Source of the DNA: Branchiostoma floridae
Lineage: Eukaryota > Chordata > Leptocardii > Amphioxiformes > Branchiostomatidae
Assembly: GCF_000003815.2 (NCBI RefSeq)
Contig: NC_049979.1
Location: 23,270,366-23,324,140, forward strand
DNA length: 53,775 nt
Reading direction: 5' to 3'
Shown: in pieces, positions 1 through 11,136 of the stretch
Layout: each line of letters opens with the position of its first letter
How positions within the stretch are numbered: the stretch's first letter is position 1
Translations under genes and position numbers: made by a program
Notes under the pieces: model-generated
Told to the model about the DNA's origin: nothing
Seen by the model: the letters and a program-made list of their open reading frames with translations, nothing else
Databases searched by the model: none

Positions 1-165
1 CCATACGGGATAGCAGTTTTGACGAATTCCCTTGGGACATTCCTCAAATGGGACGAGAATGATTTCATCAATATTCACCTACCTCAGAGAGTAAGAAGCA
101 GTGATTCCAACTCCAGTCATTACCCAAGTCCTTATGAACACATTGTGTACGAGACGAAGCTGTGA
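1..165 (+). CDS. C-terminal end of an unidentified protein (partial)
   Basis: An open frame runs from the first base of the window for 54 codons to a TGA at 163-165. It ends in the residues HIVYETKL and contains GTFLKWDENDF, INIHLPQRVRSS and a serine/tyrosine-rich stretch. The codons look like normal coding sequence and no stop interrupts the frame, which suits the last exon of an upstream gene on the same strand. I do not recognise the family. It would leave only about 290 bp for its 3' UTR and the next gene's promoter, which fits this gene-dense segment. A chance open frame of this length is possible, so confidence is moderate. Confidence 0.45.
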   Translation, partial: PYGIAVLTNSLGTFLKWDENDFINIHLPQRVRSSDSNSSHYPSPYEHIVYETKL

Positions 166-455
166 TGGTTGTGACTGAATGAATAGATAGGTTGAAGAGC
201 CAGAGAAACCCCAGATGTTTGGGTAATCGACAGCCATCTTGGTTACTCTTGTAGGTCAGGGGTCAAAAACTCTGCATGCTGATTGGTCTACTTGTTTGAC
301 TTCTAACCAATCAGAGTAAAGTGAGTCTTTTTTGAAAGTGCAGTGTCAAAGGGAGTCAAAGGGTGTCGCAAATCTTTGCTCCACAGACAAAACAACGAGG
401 TTTATAAATCTGCCTTGAAAGTGCATCCATTTATATATTTTGGCACCAGTTAGAG
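166..455. promoter_or_regulatory. Short intergenic region upstream of the KATNBL1-like gene
   Basis: About 290 bp lie between the stop of the upstream open frame and the KATNBL1-like start codon. The stretch includes GCCATCTTGG near 231-240, which contains a YY1-type core (CCATCTT), and a short run of related TCAAAGGG-like repeats near 345-365. No TATA box is obvious at a sensible distance. The promoter role is inferred from position only. Confidence 0.3.
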
Positions 456-3400
456 ATGGCAGCAGTTCCCGGACATGGTGGACGCATCCAGTGGGATTTT
501 GTAAAGAGGAAGTATGTTTGGGTCAATGAAAATGAGCCGAAGCCGAAGGAAGGACACGAACAGCCGAAGGTATGCATGGTGAATATGGCGTCTTTTGGCA
601 CAAATTGCATTGTATTACGACATTTACTATTAAGTTCCAAACACGTAGATGGCATTCTTCACATATATTTTCACATAACGTTACAGCTTTAAAATGTGTC
701 TTTTCAGAAAAAGGTAACGCCTTATGGAGAGGATCAAGTGCAAGCCATGCTGAAAAGGAGGTAACTACATGTATAAATCTATTACCAACTGTTAACTTGT
801 AGATAATTTATGTATATGTTTTGAGGGTCAAAAAATATCACACTTGCCATCAGACAATAATTCATTACCCTTAGAATGGCCAGATCAGACACACTTACAA
901 ACAGCACTGATTTTGTGATTGGTTGTCCAGGTATGTTCAAGGAGGCCCAAGGCCCCATCGTATTATATAATATGATAAATGAGTTTAAAAGTTTCAGGAC
1001 ATGAATTTAATGAAATACCTTCCTCCACAGGGCAATGAACCTTCAACTTCAAGGGAGACAAAATCAGGTGAAACAGCCACCGGTATTCCAAATGCCTGGG
1101 AAGAAAGGTTGCAAAAAGCCGACCCCATCAAAAAGGAAGAAGGTATGTAATTGTAATGTAACATTAATTATACAAACAATTTGATAAGACTAAGAGCTGC
1201 AGAGCTGAATTGTATTCTTTAAAATAGTAGAGACAAACACAAAGATGTGCCTATTAGTAGTACTTAGTAGTCATGGCAGTTAAAATTTCCTATTTTCCTG
1301 TGCATCTATCATACTGAATGTTCTGCACTACAGAGCAAGTCTCCATCTCCTCCAAGAGCAGTAGTGAAACAGCCCCGTGTGGAGGCCATGGACTGGGAAC
1401 CAGTCTTATCACCTTCAGCAGAGGACAGGGAGAACAGGCCTGTGGCTGCTAATGTCAGGAAGTCAAAGGATTCAGGAGCTGCTGCAGAGGAGGAGGATGC
1501 ACTCTTGCAGGTAACTACAAAACCTATATCCAACTAAGAATATACTGTTATACAATGTTGCAACAAATCAATAAAAGTTGTTGAGGTAAAAAAACAAGTT
1601 TTCATATTCTGAAATGGATGCATCTTGTCCAAAACATGTTATTATCAATACATGTACAATGTACTTTTATTATGTCTGCCAAACTCCTTGTCCTTGTGAC
1701 CTTCGGCTTGTCATAATTATCCTGGTATCCATCTCTATCATAGCTGCAGAGTGCAGAGTCTTTTTATCTTCTTCGCTGCAGGCTTGCAAAAATGTTGACA
1801 GAAAGAAACTTGGCAACTACAAATTGTAGTTTACAATACTGATTGTAGTCCACAATACTGATAGATACCAGGCTAATCATGTATGCAAAAGTTTTTATCT
1901 ATAGGCAAAGAGGTTCCATCAAATCGATAGAACCTTCTTGCTGTATGCAGGTCATGTCAGCTGTCTTCCATGACTCATAAACAGAATTCATAACTACCTG
2001 CATCATCTTTACACTCTGCTATGGTCTTGTCTCCAGTTGAGTTCAGGCCATCCCACCATGACTAAGGTCTTGTCCGGCAGGCTACTCTGGCTCCAAGCAG
2101 CTCTGACCTTCTGGAAACAGAGCCCAACTGCCCTCGTCTCCTACATTCTGAGGTATGGACTCGCATGTAGCCTAGAATTAACCTTTCCTTGCTTTAGTCT
2201 GCTTCCAATGGGGAGCAAACCAGACTAAGCCTATCTGTACTGGAGTTCAGGCTACTTGCTCACTGTTACTGATGATGACATTACAATTACCACAACTCAA
2301 CTTGTTCTTTCAGAATAAACAATGATGCCCTCTTAGCTGATGTCATCCCAATCCTCATCAAGAGGTGAGAACTTTGTTTTCACATTACTCTGCTTTTTGA
2401 AGTAATCATTGTCTTAAATGTATCTAGGTTCTATTTATGCCTGCAAAAACATTTCTTGAAACAATTCAAGATTTGATAAGCTGCATAACACAATAGATAG
2501 ATCATAGAGCTCAGCTTTTCACATACTAGTTGTTAGACTTGACTCTCCATGTTATCCTTGAGATATAAGCAAATGACTTTCTATACTTGTATATTTTCTT
2601 CAGAGACAAATACAGACTCTAATTTTTGCAATTTTTTTTCTACAATTTCTAGCATCAAGGATGGGAATGCCATTGGGAAACCCATATCGATGGGGGCATG
2701 TCTGGAGCTGCTACCAGCTCTACAGAAGATGCTTACAAGCAAGTATGAAGAGTAAGAAAGTGCCAATTGTTTCTCAATATATCCATTATACAAACTGTAA
2801 TTACAAAGAAAGATAAGAGACAAGAGATAAACAACATACAATATTGATTGAGGAATACATGTTTTCCTTTCAGCAAAAATGGCTCTCTCGAGCACAAAAC
2901 ATATCAGGTGCTTTATAAACACGGGTATGATATAAATGTGTATCAGATTTAATCATTTAATCAATTAATCATTTGTAACTTGTGTTATAGTCTAAGTCAG
3001 CAGTACATTTAGATAACCCATGCTGATTAAATTCAAGATGCTCTTTTACATGACAGGGCTCGAAATACACTTTTCAGTCAACTTGCACCAGTGCAAGTTA
3101 AGCCAAAGGTAACTTGCACCAAAAGAAACTTACTTGCACAACCCAAAATAGTGAACTGTTAACCCTTTATTCTTCTTCTGAAAATTTGCAAATATATGGG
3201 GATACATAAAGACCACATGTTTGGATATTTGTTTTCCAAAGCGTATTTTATTTTGGATTTCAAATTGTACAACAAATGTGAATTTAGGCTTAATTTAAGA
3301 CAATTCAATGTCTACAACTTGATAAGATCAATAGATTTCTTCTGGACTCTTCGAGTGACTTCCATCACTATTCTTAACCATCGCTAGAACAACTCAATAC

Positions 3401-4568
3401 AAACACATATAACTGGAAAATCCAGTTGATCATATCAAAGTCACTAAATTGTATGCAAAATGTATTTACTCATATGCAAATCAAGGTAAGACAACACCAT
3501 AGGAATTATTAGCATTATAGAGATGGAATTGTCTTTAAATCTTGTTTACCTGGATGTCTAACCAAGTTTAGAAATAACAAATTTAGGCTATTTTTTTATT
3601 CAGTGTTGTTTTCTTTTACCTTTCAATGGCAGACAATATTCTTGGTGTGTGTAAGCTTTTTCTAAAGTCAGGTATTAGTGGATAAAAGTAACTTGCACTG
3701 GTGCAAGTTTGGTCCAAACTTACTTGCACCACACCAATTTTACATGCACAAACTTGCATATGCATGTGGTATTTCGAGCCCTGACATGTATAGTTCATCA
3801 TTCTTATCAAAAAGGACCTATCTTTCAATAGTTAAGTCATTTACACTAAATTCTAGTTATTTTTTATAAACATAACAAAGCATTATTATGCTCAAGGTAT
3901 GGCAATTTGTCCCCTGAAACAGCTACATCTCTGGGAGTCTGGACTTGATCCGCACCATCCTGAAACACTGGTGGAAGGACCTGAAGTCACTGCAGGCTTC
4001 CCAGCAAAACCTGAGACTTGGACTCAGGAGCAGGTCAGTGACCCAACCACAAAACTTTGTTCCCCATGTGGTGTATCAAATCCGCTTACATTGTAAATGT
4101 ACATGTTGAAAGTACAAGAAATGTACAAGAAGATATTCTGGTGCCTTTGTGTATCTTCATTACCCCATCATTTGTTTTGTTGTTCTTGTTTACCTGATTG
4201 CTGATTGCTGATGTTCATGTTTCACCAGGAGTGTCAATGGGGTGTACACTAGTATAGTGGCTATGACTGACACTTTGCAGAAGATAGCCAAAAGGCCTGG
4301 CAATATTGGACAGAAGGCTCAGGTAAGCGGATGTTTCTGGGTGTGCACATTAATCATTGTCTTTTAGTTCTTTTTTTATTGTAGCACATGTAACATTCAG
4401 TCAATAGTTTAGCCTACTTCTGAAAAGAAAAATAAAGTTATTTTCAATTTTGTTCAAGACAATCACTTTTTGGCTTTGGGTTCAGCATTCATGTACAAAT
4501 ATGGTACTTAACATGGCACTTCTTATATATCCCGGTAGGTTGTTTTGCGGATTCTCAAGGATCTGTAA
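456..4568 (+). CDS. KATNBL1: Katanin con80-domain protein, KATNBL1-like (10 exons, 318 aa)
   Basis: Exons are 456-569, 708-760, 1031-1142, 1334-1510, 2037-2152, 2314-2364, 2653-2751, 3923-4033, 4229-4322 and 4539-4568. All have GT/AG borders and the phases add up to 319 codons. The N-terminal half is basic and serine/proline-rich, with KKPTPSKRKK at about residues 84-93, and has no WD40 repeats. The C-terminal half matches the katanin p80 C-terminal (con80) fold: DVIPILIK, CLELLPALQKMLTSKYED, then YISGSLDLIRTILKHWW. KATNBL1 proteins (about 304 aa in human) bind the katanin p60 subunit through con80 and tune microtubule severing; they are nuclear or spindle associated. Exon 8 uses the acceptor at 3921-3922, because the earlier AG at 3896-3897 leads to a stop. 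An AATAAA lies at 5176-5181. A katanin p80 fragment is less likely, because a start codon and a complete reading frame are present. Confidence 0.72.
1718..1875. mobile_element. Probable TA-target MITE in KATNBL1 intron 4
   Basis: The left end reads TA-TCCTGGTATCC and the right end GGATAGATACCAGGC-TA-like (GATACCAGGC then TA), forming short imperfect inverted repeats around about 155 bp. The ends resemble the better-preserved element at 22398-22517. The flanking TA dinucleotides suit a Tc1/mariner-type nonautonomous element. It has no coding capacity and the arms are degraded. Confidence 0.35.
3054..3783. mobile_element. Nonautonomous DNA transposon with CAGGGCTCGAAATAC ends, in KATNBL1 intron 7
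   Basis: The element begins CAGGGCTCGAAATAC at 3054 and ends GTATTTCGAGCCCTG at 3783, a perfect 15-bp terminal inverted repeat. Just inside each end are palindromic blocks built from ACTTGCACCAGTGCAAGT-like sequence. If the outer CA/TG are target-derived, TGACA (3051-3055 and 3782-3786) is a 5-bp direct repeat. No 8-bp hAT-type duplication is visible. No transposase frame is present. It is probably a MITE-like derivative of a larger DNA transposon, and a related element lies at 45598-45937. Confidence 0.6.
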
Positions 4569-5351
4569 ACTGAAGAACTGAAGACTTGGCTGAGGTCTGG
4601 GGTGTCCTGACACGTACTGCTGCTGTTTTATATTTCTGTGCCAATTATATTTTAATGTGTTACTAGTTAGATAAATCGGCTCAAAGGCAGCTGTTTGTAC
4701 ATAGTATTTCATATTTTTAATGAAGTGATTTGGGGTATAAAATAATGTGATTCTGCTATGGAATTTCTTAAATTAAAAGAACAAATCTAGAGAAAAGGTG
4801 ACAAAGATTTGTCATTTGTACATATACATGTATTGTTACATACAGGTTTCACAAACTATGTTATATTTACTATACACACAGTTTAGATAACACTATATAG
4901 CTTGAGAAACAATTGCAGAACAATTTGTAAGTTTTTATTTCTTTGAGATGGGTGAATCTTATTACAGAAAAACAATGTATTGGCACTGGTGAATGGGTTT
5001 GATATTGTAATCATGAGTTGTGGTAAGGCCTACAGATTACAAGGGCATTCTTTGGCCTTTTGGGGTATGAAATTAAGATAATATTTGTGGTGATTGCAAA
5101 GTCCCTTGCTATAGACATGTACATATGATATGCTAAGAGTGTATTGCATTTACAAGTTTTATCCTTTGTGAATTGAATAAAATGAATGAAAATTTTGATA
5201 GTATCATAAATTAACTACATGTACTAACAGCAGCATGTAGCAAAAATAGGGCTGCACAGTACAGAATGTATTTGCTCTTTTAAGTCATATATCAGGTAAT
5301 TTGCATCCTAAATATGTTAATTTGCATATCCAATGCCATATCATTTGATGA
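4569..5351. other. Convergent 3' ends of KATNBL1-like and ZDHHC22-like genes
   Basis: About 780 bp of AT-rich sequence without a coding frame separate two convergent stop codons. An AATAAA on the plus strand at 5176-5181 could end the KATNBL1-like transcript, so the two 3' UTRs may nearly meet or overlap. Nothing else was recognised. Confidence 0.5.
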
Positions 5352-6173
5352 CTACATCCTCTTTGCCCTCTTTTTTGACACTTTTCTATGTTCTCTTTTG
5401 TTGAAATCTGGCCCCTCTAAACTCTTGAAAGGATATGGCACCACAAACCGCAAGTACCAATACTTCCCCAACACATCTATCATGTTTTCCCATGCACCTT
5501 TACTGTCCTTTGTTTTACCCATCAGTGCCTCATGGCTAGTCTGCCCGTCAAACGTAATGGACATTTCCCAGTAGAAAAACCCAGCACAGGTAAGTGCCGC
5601 AACAAGGGTGCCGTACATAACAACGGTCAGTAAGAACTGTGGTGGTGCCACAGCATCAATAAAGAACTCATAAAAAGTCCTTGGCAACAAGGTGAGAAGA
5701 GTTAACGGGCTACTAAATTTGACATGGTACTTTTGATTTAGATACAGTCCCTGTAAAAGTACAGCATACAGGCCTCCTAGCATTATATAAAGACAGTAAA
5801 CAATGAAGTAGCACTGATTATACTTTCCAATGCAGCAATACATGAAGAAACAGTGATGATCTCTTCTGAGAATAACTTTCTGGCAGAGTTTGCAGTAATG
5901 TGCTCCAGGAGGAAGGTCTTTGGATGTCTCTCCCACTTGCCCACCATGGCTAGTGTTGGTTGAGATTGCCAGCAGATAATTGCAGAATATTTGAAGGGAG
6001 AAGAAGGTCATTGCCACTTGATGAAGTAATGGTTGCTGGTAAGTTGGGGCAATCACTAAGGTACAGATGAGTGCCACACTAACCAGCATCACAAAGAAGT
6101 ACAGTAACCCCAGCCAGTTCATGAAGTGTAACAAACGGGTCCAAGTGAATCGACTGTTGGTTGAGGGGTGCAT
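5352..6173 (-). CDS. ZDHHC22: DHHC palmitoyltransferase, ZDHHC22-like (273 aa)
   Basis: A single coding exon; the start is the ATG at 6173, the first ATG of the frame. Four or more hydrophobic segments flank a cysteine-rich domain: H92-Y-C94-x2-C97, then RRDHHCFF with the catalytic D105-H-H-C108, then CCIG. As in vertebrate ZDHHC22 the first CxxC pair of the zinc-binding domain is missing. The TTxE-type motif is GQTSHE and the tail contains GKYWYLRFVVP. These enzymes transfer palmitate from an autoacylated cysteine to target proteins at ER or Golgi membranes. An AG acceptor at 6201-6202 and a donor at 6945-6941 suggest a non-coding first exon near 6946-7030, which would also hold a short upstream ORF. 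It is head-to-head with the ZDHHC24-like gene. The ZDHHC22 assignment rests on remembered similarity of the DHHC core and C-terminus. Confidence 0.82.
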   Translation of the reverse strand: MHPSTNSRFTWTRLLHFMNWLGLLYFFVMLVSVALICTLVIAPTYQQPLLHQVAMTFFSLQIFCNYLLAISTNTSHGGQVGETSKDLPPGAHYCKLCQKVILRRDHHCFFMYCCIGKYNQCYFIVYCLYIMLGGLYAVLLQGLYLNQKYHVKFSSPLTLLTLLPRTFYEFFIDAVAPPQFLLTVVMYGTLVAALTCAGFFYWEMSITFDGQTSHEALMGKTKDSKGAWENMIDVLGKYWYLRFVVPYPFKSLEGPDFNKREHRKVSKKRAKRM

Positions 6174-6945
6174 GTTGCTTGGTAAGGTAGTGATGCTAGC
6201 CTGCAAACTGTCAGTCTTTTGGAGTCAGTCTTTTCCTGTCTTCTCAGCCAGCCTTTCTACTGACAGTCACCATGATACGAGGGAAGTAATTGAAACCCCT
6301 GCGTCAGCTGATGAACTGGTAGGGCAGGCAAGACACCCAGCACTGAAGAGATATCAGCAAACTTACAGTGTGCTGTCTATTATAGCTTTCTTCAAAAACC
6401 ATTCCCTGCAAAGATACAAATTCCATATTAGTTAGTTTTGCACTGTGCAATACGAGCTGAAAAGTTAGAAAATCTTCACATATATCTTAAAGTCAGATGA
6501 CCTGTTCAGTTAGTCATACTTGGATGTTGCGTCATGTTCATAGTCATTATTTTTCGACAGAAGACTGCCTGGTGATATAATATAGAATTATCATAAGGCC
6601 TTGGCTGCGTGCCACCAAACCTTGGTGCTACATATTGATTTGTATGATCATATATCAAACGTTCTGCTGAAACACACTCTCTGGTGAATCAGATATGGGA
6701 AGCACTTCAAAATGCTAACTGTCAGGAAACGATTTCTGCATAAGCTAATATGGTATTTGAAGATATAATGATTAATTCATTGGTTAATTCCACGCTTGAA
6801 TAATTCCACGAACAAGAATGAAAATTTTGGCCACGTACCATCCTGCACAGAATTTGCTCTAGCAGTCCAATTAAACTGATACTATAGTCAAGACAGAATC
6901 AGGGTGTGCAAAAATCTATACCAAACCAATTAAAACATACGTTAC

Positions 6946-7377
6946 CTGTCCCAACGACTGTTAAATCATCCGAATCCGTGCTGCCCTAATGAGCAAGCCG
7001 AATCCGGAAGTGTTTCTGAGGAGGCTGAACATGGATGTAACCACCTATCAAATGGGTTAACGTTTGCTATTTTGAGTCCAATAAATGTACTACAAAATTG
7101 AATACAATACTCTTATATCTATACGACGTGTATATCATTATTCTATATTGATATATCCCCCAATATTGTAATCATTACACATATTTTGGGGAGAATTTAG
7201 AAGTAAAGTAAAATAATTACCCCTATTTTCGAGTGAAACCTTCTCGATAGGTCATTTGAACGGGTCAGTCTAACATCCCAGCCACATCGGCGTAAATGCA
7301 CCGTTAGGATCATTTTTAGGACAGATCCCTCGATATTTGTAGCGCGGAAAGCCTCGTCATATTTTCAGGCGTAGGCG
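6946..7377. promoter_or_regulatory. Shared upstream region of the two DHHC genes
   Basis: The start codons of the minus-strand ZDHHC22-like gene (6173) and the plus-strand ZDHHC24-like gene (7378) face away from each other. A good minus-strand donor at 6945-6941 defines a probable 5' UTR exon, so transcription on both strands should begin within about 7000-7377. GC content rises and CpGs appear from about 7210 to 7380. Promoter activity is inferred from geometry. Confidence 0.4.
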
Positions 7378-9626
7378 ATGGCTTTCCACATCCCTCACAT
7401 CGCCCTGGGGGACAAGCTGTGGCTCCTCCACGCCTTCGCGTTCCTCTACTACATCACGGTGTCTGTCATCTTCCTCACCACAGACCTCTACATCACCATT
7501 CCGCACGTCTACGCCGACTACGAGTTCACGGGGATACTGCTTCGGTACCTGCTGGTGGTGTACATCTTCTTTAACATGGTGGCCAACCATATATTGTGCA
7601 CCATCACGAATACCACGTACCGCAACCGAGAGGACCCTGACCCGGTACCCCGGTCGTGGGGCCACTGTATGGCCTGCCAGGTAAGATTTTTTATGAACCC
7701 CAATTCATTATGTCATTATAGTATTGTATGTGTAATATCGTCTTCATCTTGGTTACTGAAACCATGGTCGTTGAAAGTGTAGCATACACAGCAATTACTT
7801 GTACAATAATGTAGCAAGTGGCAGGACAAAGCTGGAGGGGCTGGTCACCATTTAAATTTATACAATGCAAATGTGTTTAAAGTAAGAATGATAATTATTG
7901 AGCATTTCTTATCTGTTATGAATTCCCTTATATCTTCAAACCGTAACATTTTGTAGAATATGTAGTTAACATTGCAGCCAAATGTTTAGACCCCAGCTAC
8001 ACGATGGATATTTTTGAGATCGTGCTGGGGTCTGTTATCCAGGCTACCAACCTTTTGCTGCGAGTTTGGCTGCGTGATGTAGAGAAAATGGTACCAAATA
8101 GAGAGCCCCTTAAAAATGCCTTAAAACATATAAAACAAGAAATCTTTTAAGAAAAGCTGTGCATTGCCGCGTATTTTATGACTGAACTGCTGAGAGCGAC
8201 ACCTAGCGACTTGAGTAGGAAATGCAGCAAAAGGGGATATTGGAAATTTACCTCATTATCATAATTTATGTCACATGAATTATTGGCACATTAAACAGGT
8301 TTTGTAAAACTTTTTGACCCACAATGAATATGCATTATTTTTCATTACAAAATATGTTCCTTCTGATGCAATTTGTGATATATCTTTATATAAACATGGT
8401 GAGTTAAAGCGTAGATTTATTACGCTGGACCACATACAGTAACGTGCGTCTAGAAGAGAGTTTTAATACTCGCCTGGAATGTACCATTGTCTAACTAAGC
8501 AATGAAACTCGGCAAGGAAAGAAGGGCCTTTGGAAGGGGCTTTGGAAGGGCTGGGTTAACATTGCTTGAACCATTGATCCATCCAACCATCCAACCATGT
8601 AAATAGTGGGCATAAGGCATTGCCGCTGGCGCGGCAATGCAAAAACAGCAGGAGCTGTACCTTGGAGAGTAGGGGGCACCTTATATTTACCACTACCACC
8701 ATACTTTTTACATTAAACTGAACATACATCCTTCTTTTTTTAACAGGTTCACACACCACCTCGTACATGGCACTGCAGTATTTGTCATAATTGTGTCCTT
8801 CGGCGGGATCACCACTGCTTCTTTACTGCCAGCTGTGTGGGGCACCACAATCAAAGGTACTTTCTATACATTTCTTTGTTTTACGATACTATTGTACAAA
8901 AACAAAAGAAAATTATAATGTAGCCCTCTCAGATTTTAGATGTTTTGTTTCATCATTGTACAACCAATATGAGACAGGGACATTACGACCACTTTTGTGT
9001 ACTGGACTATTTAGTCACCTATAGGAGCAAATTATTATTTTTTCCTTGCCATGGTAATGTTTTTCACTTTCTGCCACATTACAAGAATACTGAATTATCA
9101 ACATTGAGTAGAGCATGAAATCCCTGTCAGACCTGATGATATGCAGACAACTGTCTTGATAATAATGACTGTTCTCTTTCCCTGAAGGTACTTTATTGTC
9201 CTGTCGTTCCATGTGGCTGTTGGGAGTTTGTACACGGGGCTCTTAAATGCCGGATATCTACACCACTACTACGTGCCATTCAGTGGCACCAGTGTGTTCT
9301 CCTACCTGTTTCCAGTGGCGTTCTACAAGCTGATAGTGGGCCAGACCACAGGCTTTTTGGTCTTTATGCTAGTCATGACCTACGTTGCCTTTGGTATGAG
9401 CATAATGACAGGAACTCTGTTTGGGTGGCACATGCTCAACGCCTACAATGGACAAACATCGTGGGAATCCCATAACGAAATACGAACCTATGACCAAGGA
9501 CCTACAAAAAACTTTTATGAAATTTTCGGCAGGTTCTGGCTTCTGAGTTTCCTGATACCATGGCAGACCACTCTACCAGGCGATGGCATTGATTGGAGAC
9601 GACCAAAACCTCTCAAATCCTTGTAG
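7378..9626 (+). CDS. ZDHHC24: DHHC palmitoyltransferase, ZDHHC24-like (3 exons, 283 aa)
   Basis: Exons are 7378-7680, 8747-8856 and 9188-9626; the phases join to 284 codons. The cysteine-rich domain is complete and split by intron 1: C97-x2-C100, H110-C111-x2-C114-x2-C117, then RRDHHC with D122-H-H-C125, followed by SCVG. Hydrophobic segments lie on both sides, giving the usual four-pass layout. The TTxE-type motif is GQTSWE, followed by TYDQGP and LPGDGI near the C-terminus, features I associate with ZDHHC24. The enzyme is expected to S-palmitoylate membrane proteins using palmitoyl-CoA. It is a diverged paralogue of the neighbouring inverted ZDHHC22-like gene, which lacks the first CxxC. 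Exon 1 is GC-rich, as expected near a promoter. Confidence 0.85.
7988..8033. repeat. Near-perfect hairpin
   Basis: The arms AGACCCCAGC-TA-CACGAT (7988-8005) and ATCGTGCTGGGGTCT (8019-8033) pair apart from a two-base insertion, around a 13-base loop. It lies in intron 1 of the ZDHHC24-like gene and is probably part of a decayed foldback repeat. Confidence 0.5.
8617..8640. repeat. Perfect GC-rich hairpin
   Basis: GCATTGCCGC at 8617-8626 pairs perfectly with GCGGCAATGC at 8631-8640 around the loop TGGC. The same GCATTGCCGCG string occurs once more at about 8161-8171, so this may be the terminal part of a small repeat spanning the intron. Confidence 0.45.
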
Positions 9627-11136
9627 TTCTTACCTCTGACATTTCAGTTTTCAGAACTGCAGGACTTTGGTTGCTTTGAGATTATCTTTTGAGTACATGT
9701 ACTTACATACATATCAGAGAATTTTATGTAGTGATGTGTTGTTCATATTAAAGACTAGAGTGAAAGTAGAAATATTATAGAGCTGCTCTATAGATATGTC
9801 TACTGTATTTGCTTTATTTGTTCTATTGTGAGTAAGTAACCAGAGGTACAGCAATATTCCCTAGTTATCCATACATTTTTCATACTTTTGTATTATTGGT
9901 GTTCAGTGAATTATTGGTCTCAAAAATGAAGACCATGAGATATCATTTTCCTCTTGGAAATGGTTGATTGTTGTTATTACTGAAGAATGTATCAATGGTA
10001 TATTTCATCAATGTGGTGGTTTGATGTGATGTGACCAGTTTGATAACTTAATTGACACACTGTACATGTATTTGTATGTAACTCTGGATGCTACATTCAT
10101 GTCATTGGTAACCTATTGTAGATCTATATTGCAAAACATTCCAAATTTTCAATAACTATACATGTACATTTAGGAATTATTGAATGGAACTGTATGCAAC
10201 TGTCCCTCTGTAACATATCATTTGTGTCTTTTTGTAGAACATACCAGAAAGTCGTTACTAATACCTGAACAGTAAATTCAAAACACAAGCTAACCATACA
10301 TATTTGTCAATATCCCTTCACAATCTTAGTGTTGGTCCAGTCAATGCCATTCCCTGGCACCTAATAAGTCCACATTGGAAAGACAAAATTCAACAGCCAA
10401 TATGGCCCAAAAACTTTGTGCAGATTCTTGATCGACTCAAAAGACAATGTATCTTAAGGGTAGGCTTGGGACCGCTCCCAAATCGGGGAGCCTACGCTAA
10501 AAGTAATACTAGTAGATGTGCATACGCAATTAAATACAATTTGACTTGACTCAAATGACTTGAAGGAAACCTCATTTTTATTTTGGAAGTAAATGAATTA
10601 ATGTTAGTAGGGTACAGTACCTGCTTGATAAATGCATAATGTTGTCATGTGATCCTAGCAAATGTTACTGTAGAAAATTCAATGACATTTCCCTGTGTTG
10701 TATATAGTAGTACAATAAATAGTGATTATTATGATTCACTTTTAGTTGGTAGATGGTTCTATCACTGTCTAAGATAGGAAACTTTGAAAGGTCTTTCAAG
10801 TTCTTACAGGTTCAATACATTAACAGGTAACATACATGTAACATACACTTAGTAAACACAACTGGCCTGTATATCATATATTTACTAAGGATGGTAAGAA
10901 TACCATTATGATGCTTCCACATGCTGAATTGGCCTATTACCTGTAACCAACACTATGACATGGTTAGGTAGTTGCTACTGCTGAACTGCATTCACTTAAA
11001 CCATCTTAGGTGTATGTTGACACAGTCACAACAACATGTTTTTTTTCTATCCTTAGCTTTAAGAACTGCGCAGAATCCTACATACAATGTACATACAGTA
11101 TAAACATGATGAAATATACATATATCCAGGGCCTTT
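9627..11136. other. Convergent 3' region between ZDHHC24-like and SLC30A6
   Basis: About 1.5 kb without a convincing gene. A plus-strand AATAAA lies at 10714-10719 and a minus-strand AATAAA (TTTATT on plus) at 10577-10582, so the convergent transcripts may overlap. The open frame at 10304-10549 has no homology or splice logic that I can see and was not called. Confidence 0.5.

Noticed and set aside
3898-3922. Earlier acceptor for KATNBL1 exon 8 (CAAG|GTATGG)
   Set aside because: It leads to an in-frame TGA within 18 codons; the acceptor at 3921-3922 gives a full con80 domain.
6174-6206. Longer N-terminus of the ZDHHC22-like protein starting at 6206
   Set aside because: The apparent start is TTG, and a splice acceptor at 6201-6202 shows that this stretch is 5' UTR.
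10304-10549. 81-codon open frame downstream of the ZDHHC24-like gene
   Set aside because: It starts at a non-ATG codon, has no recognisable motif and lies in the probable 3' UTR.
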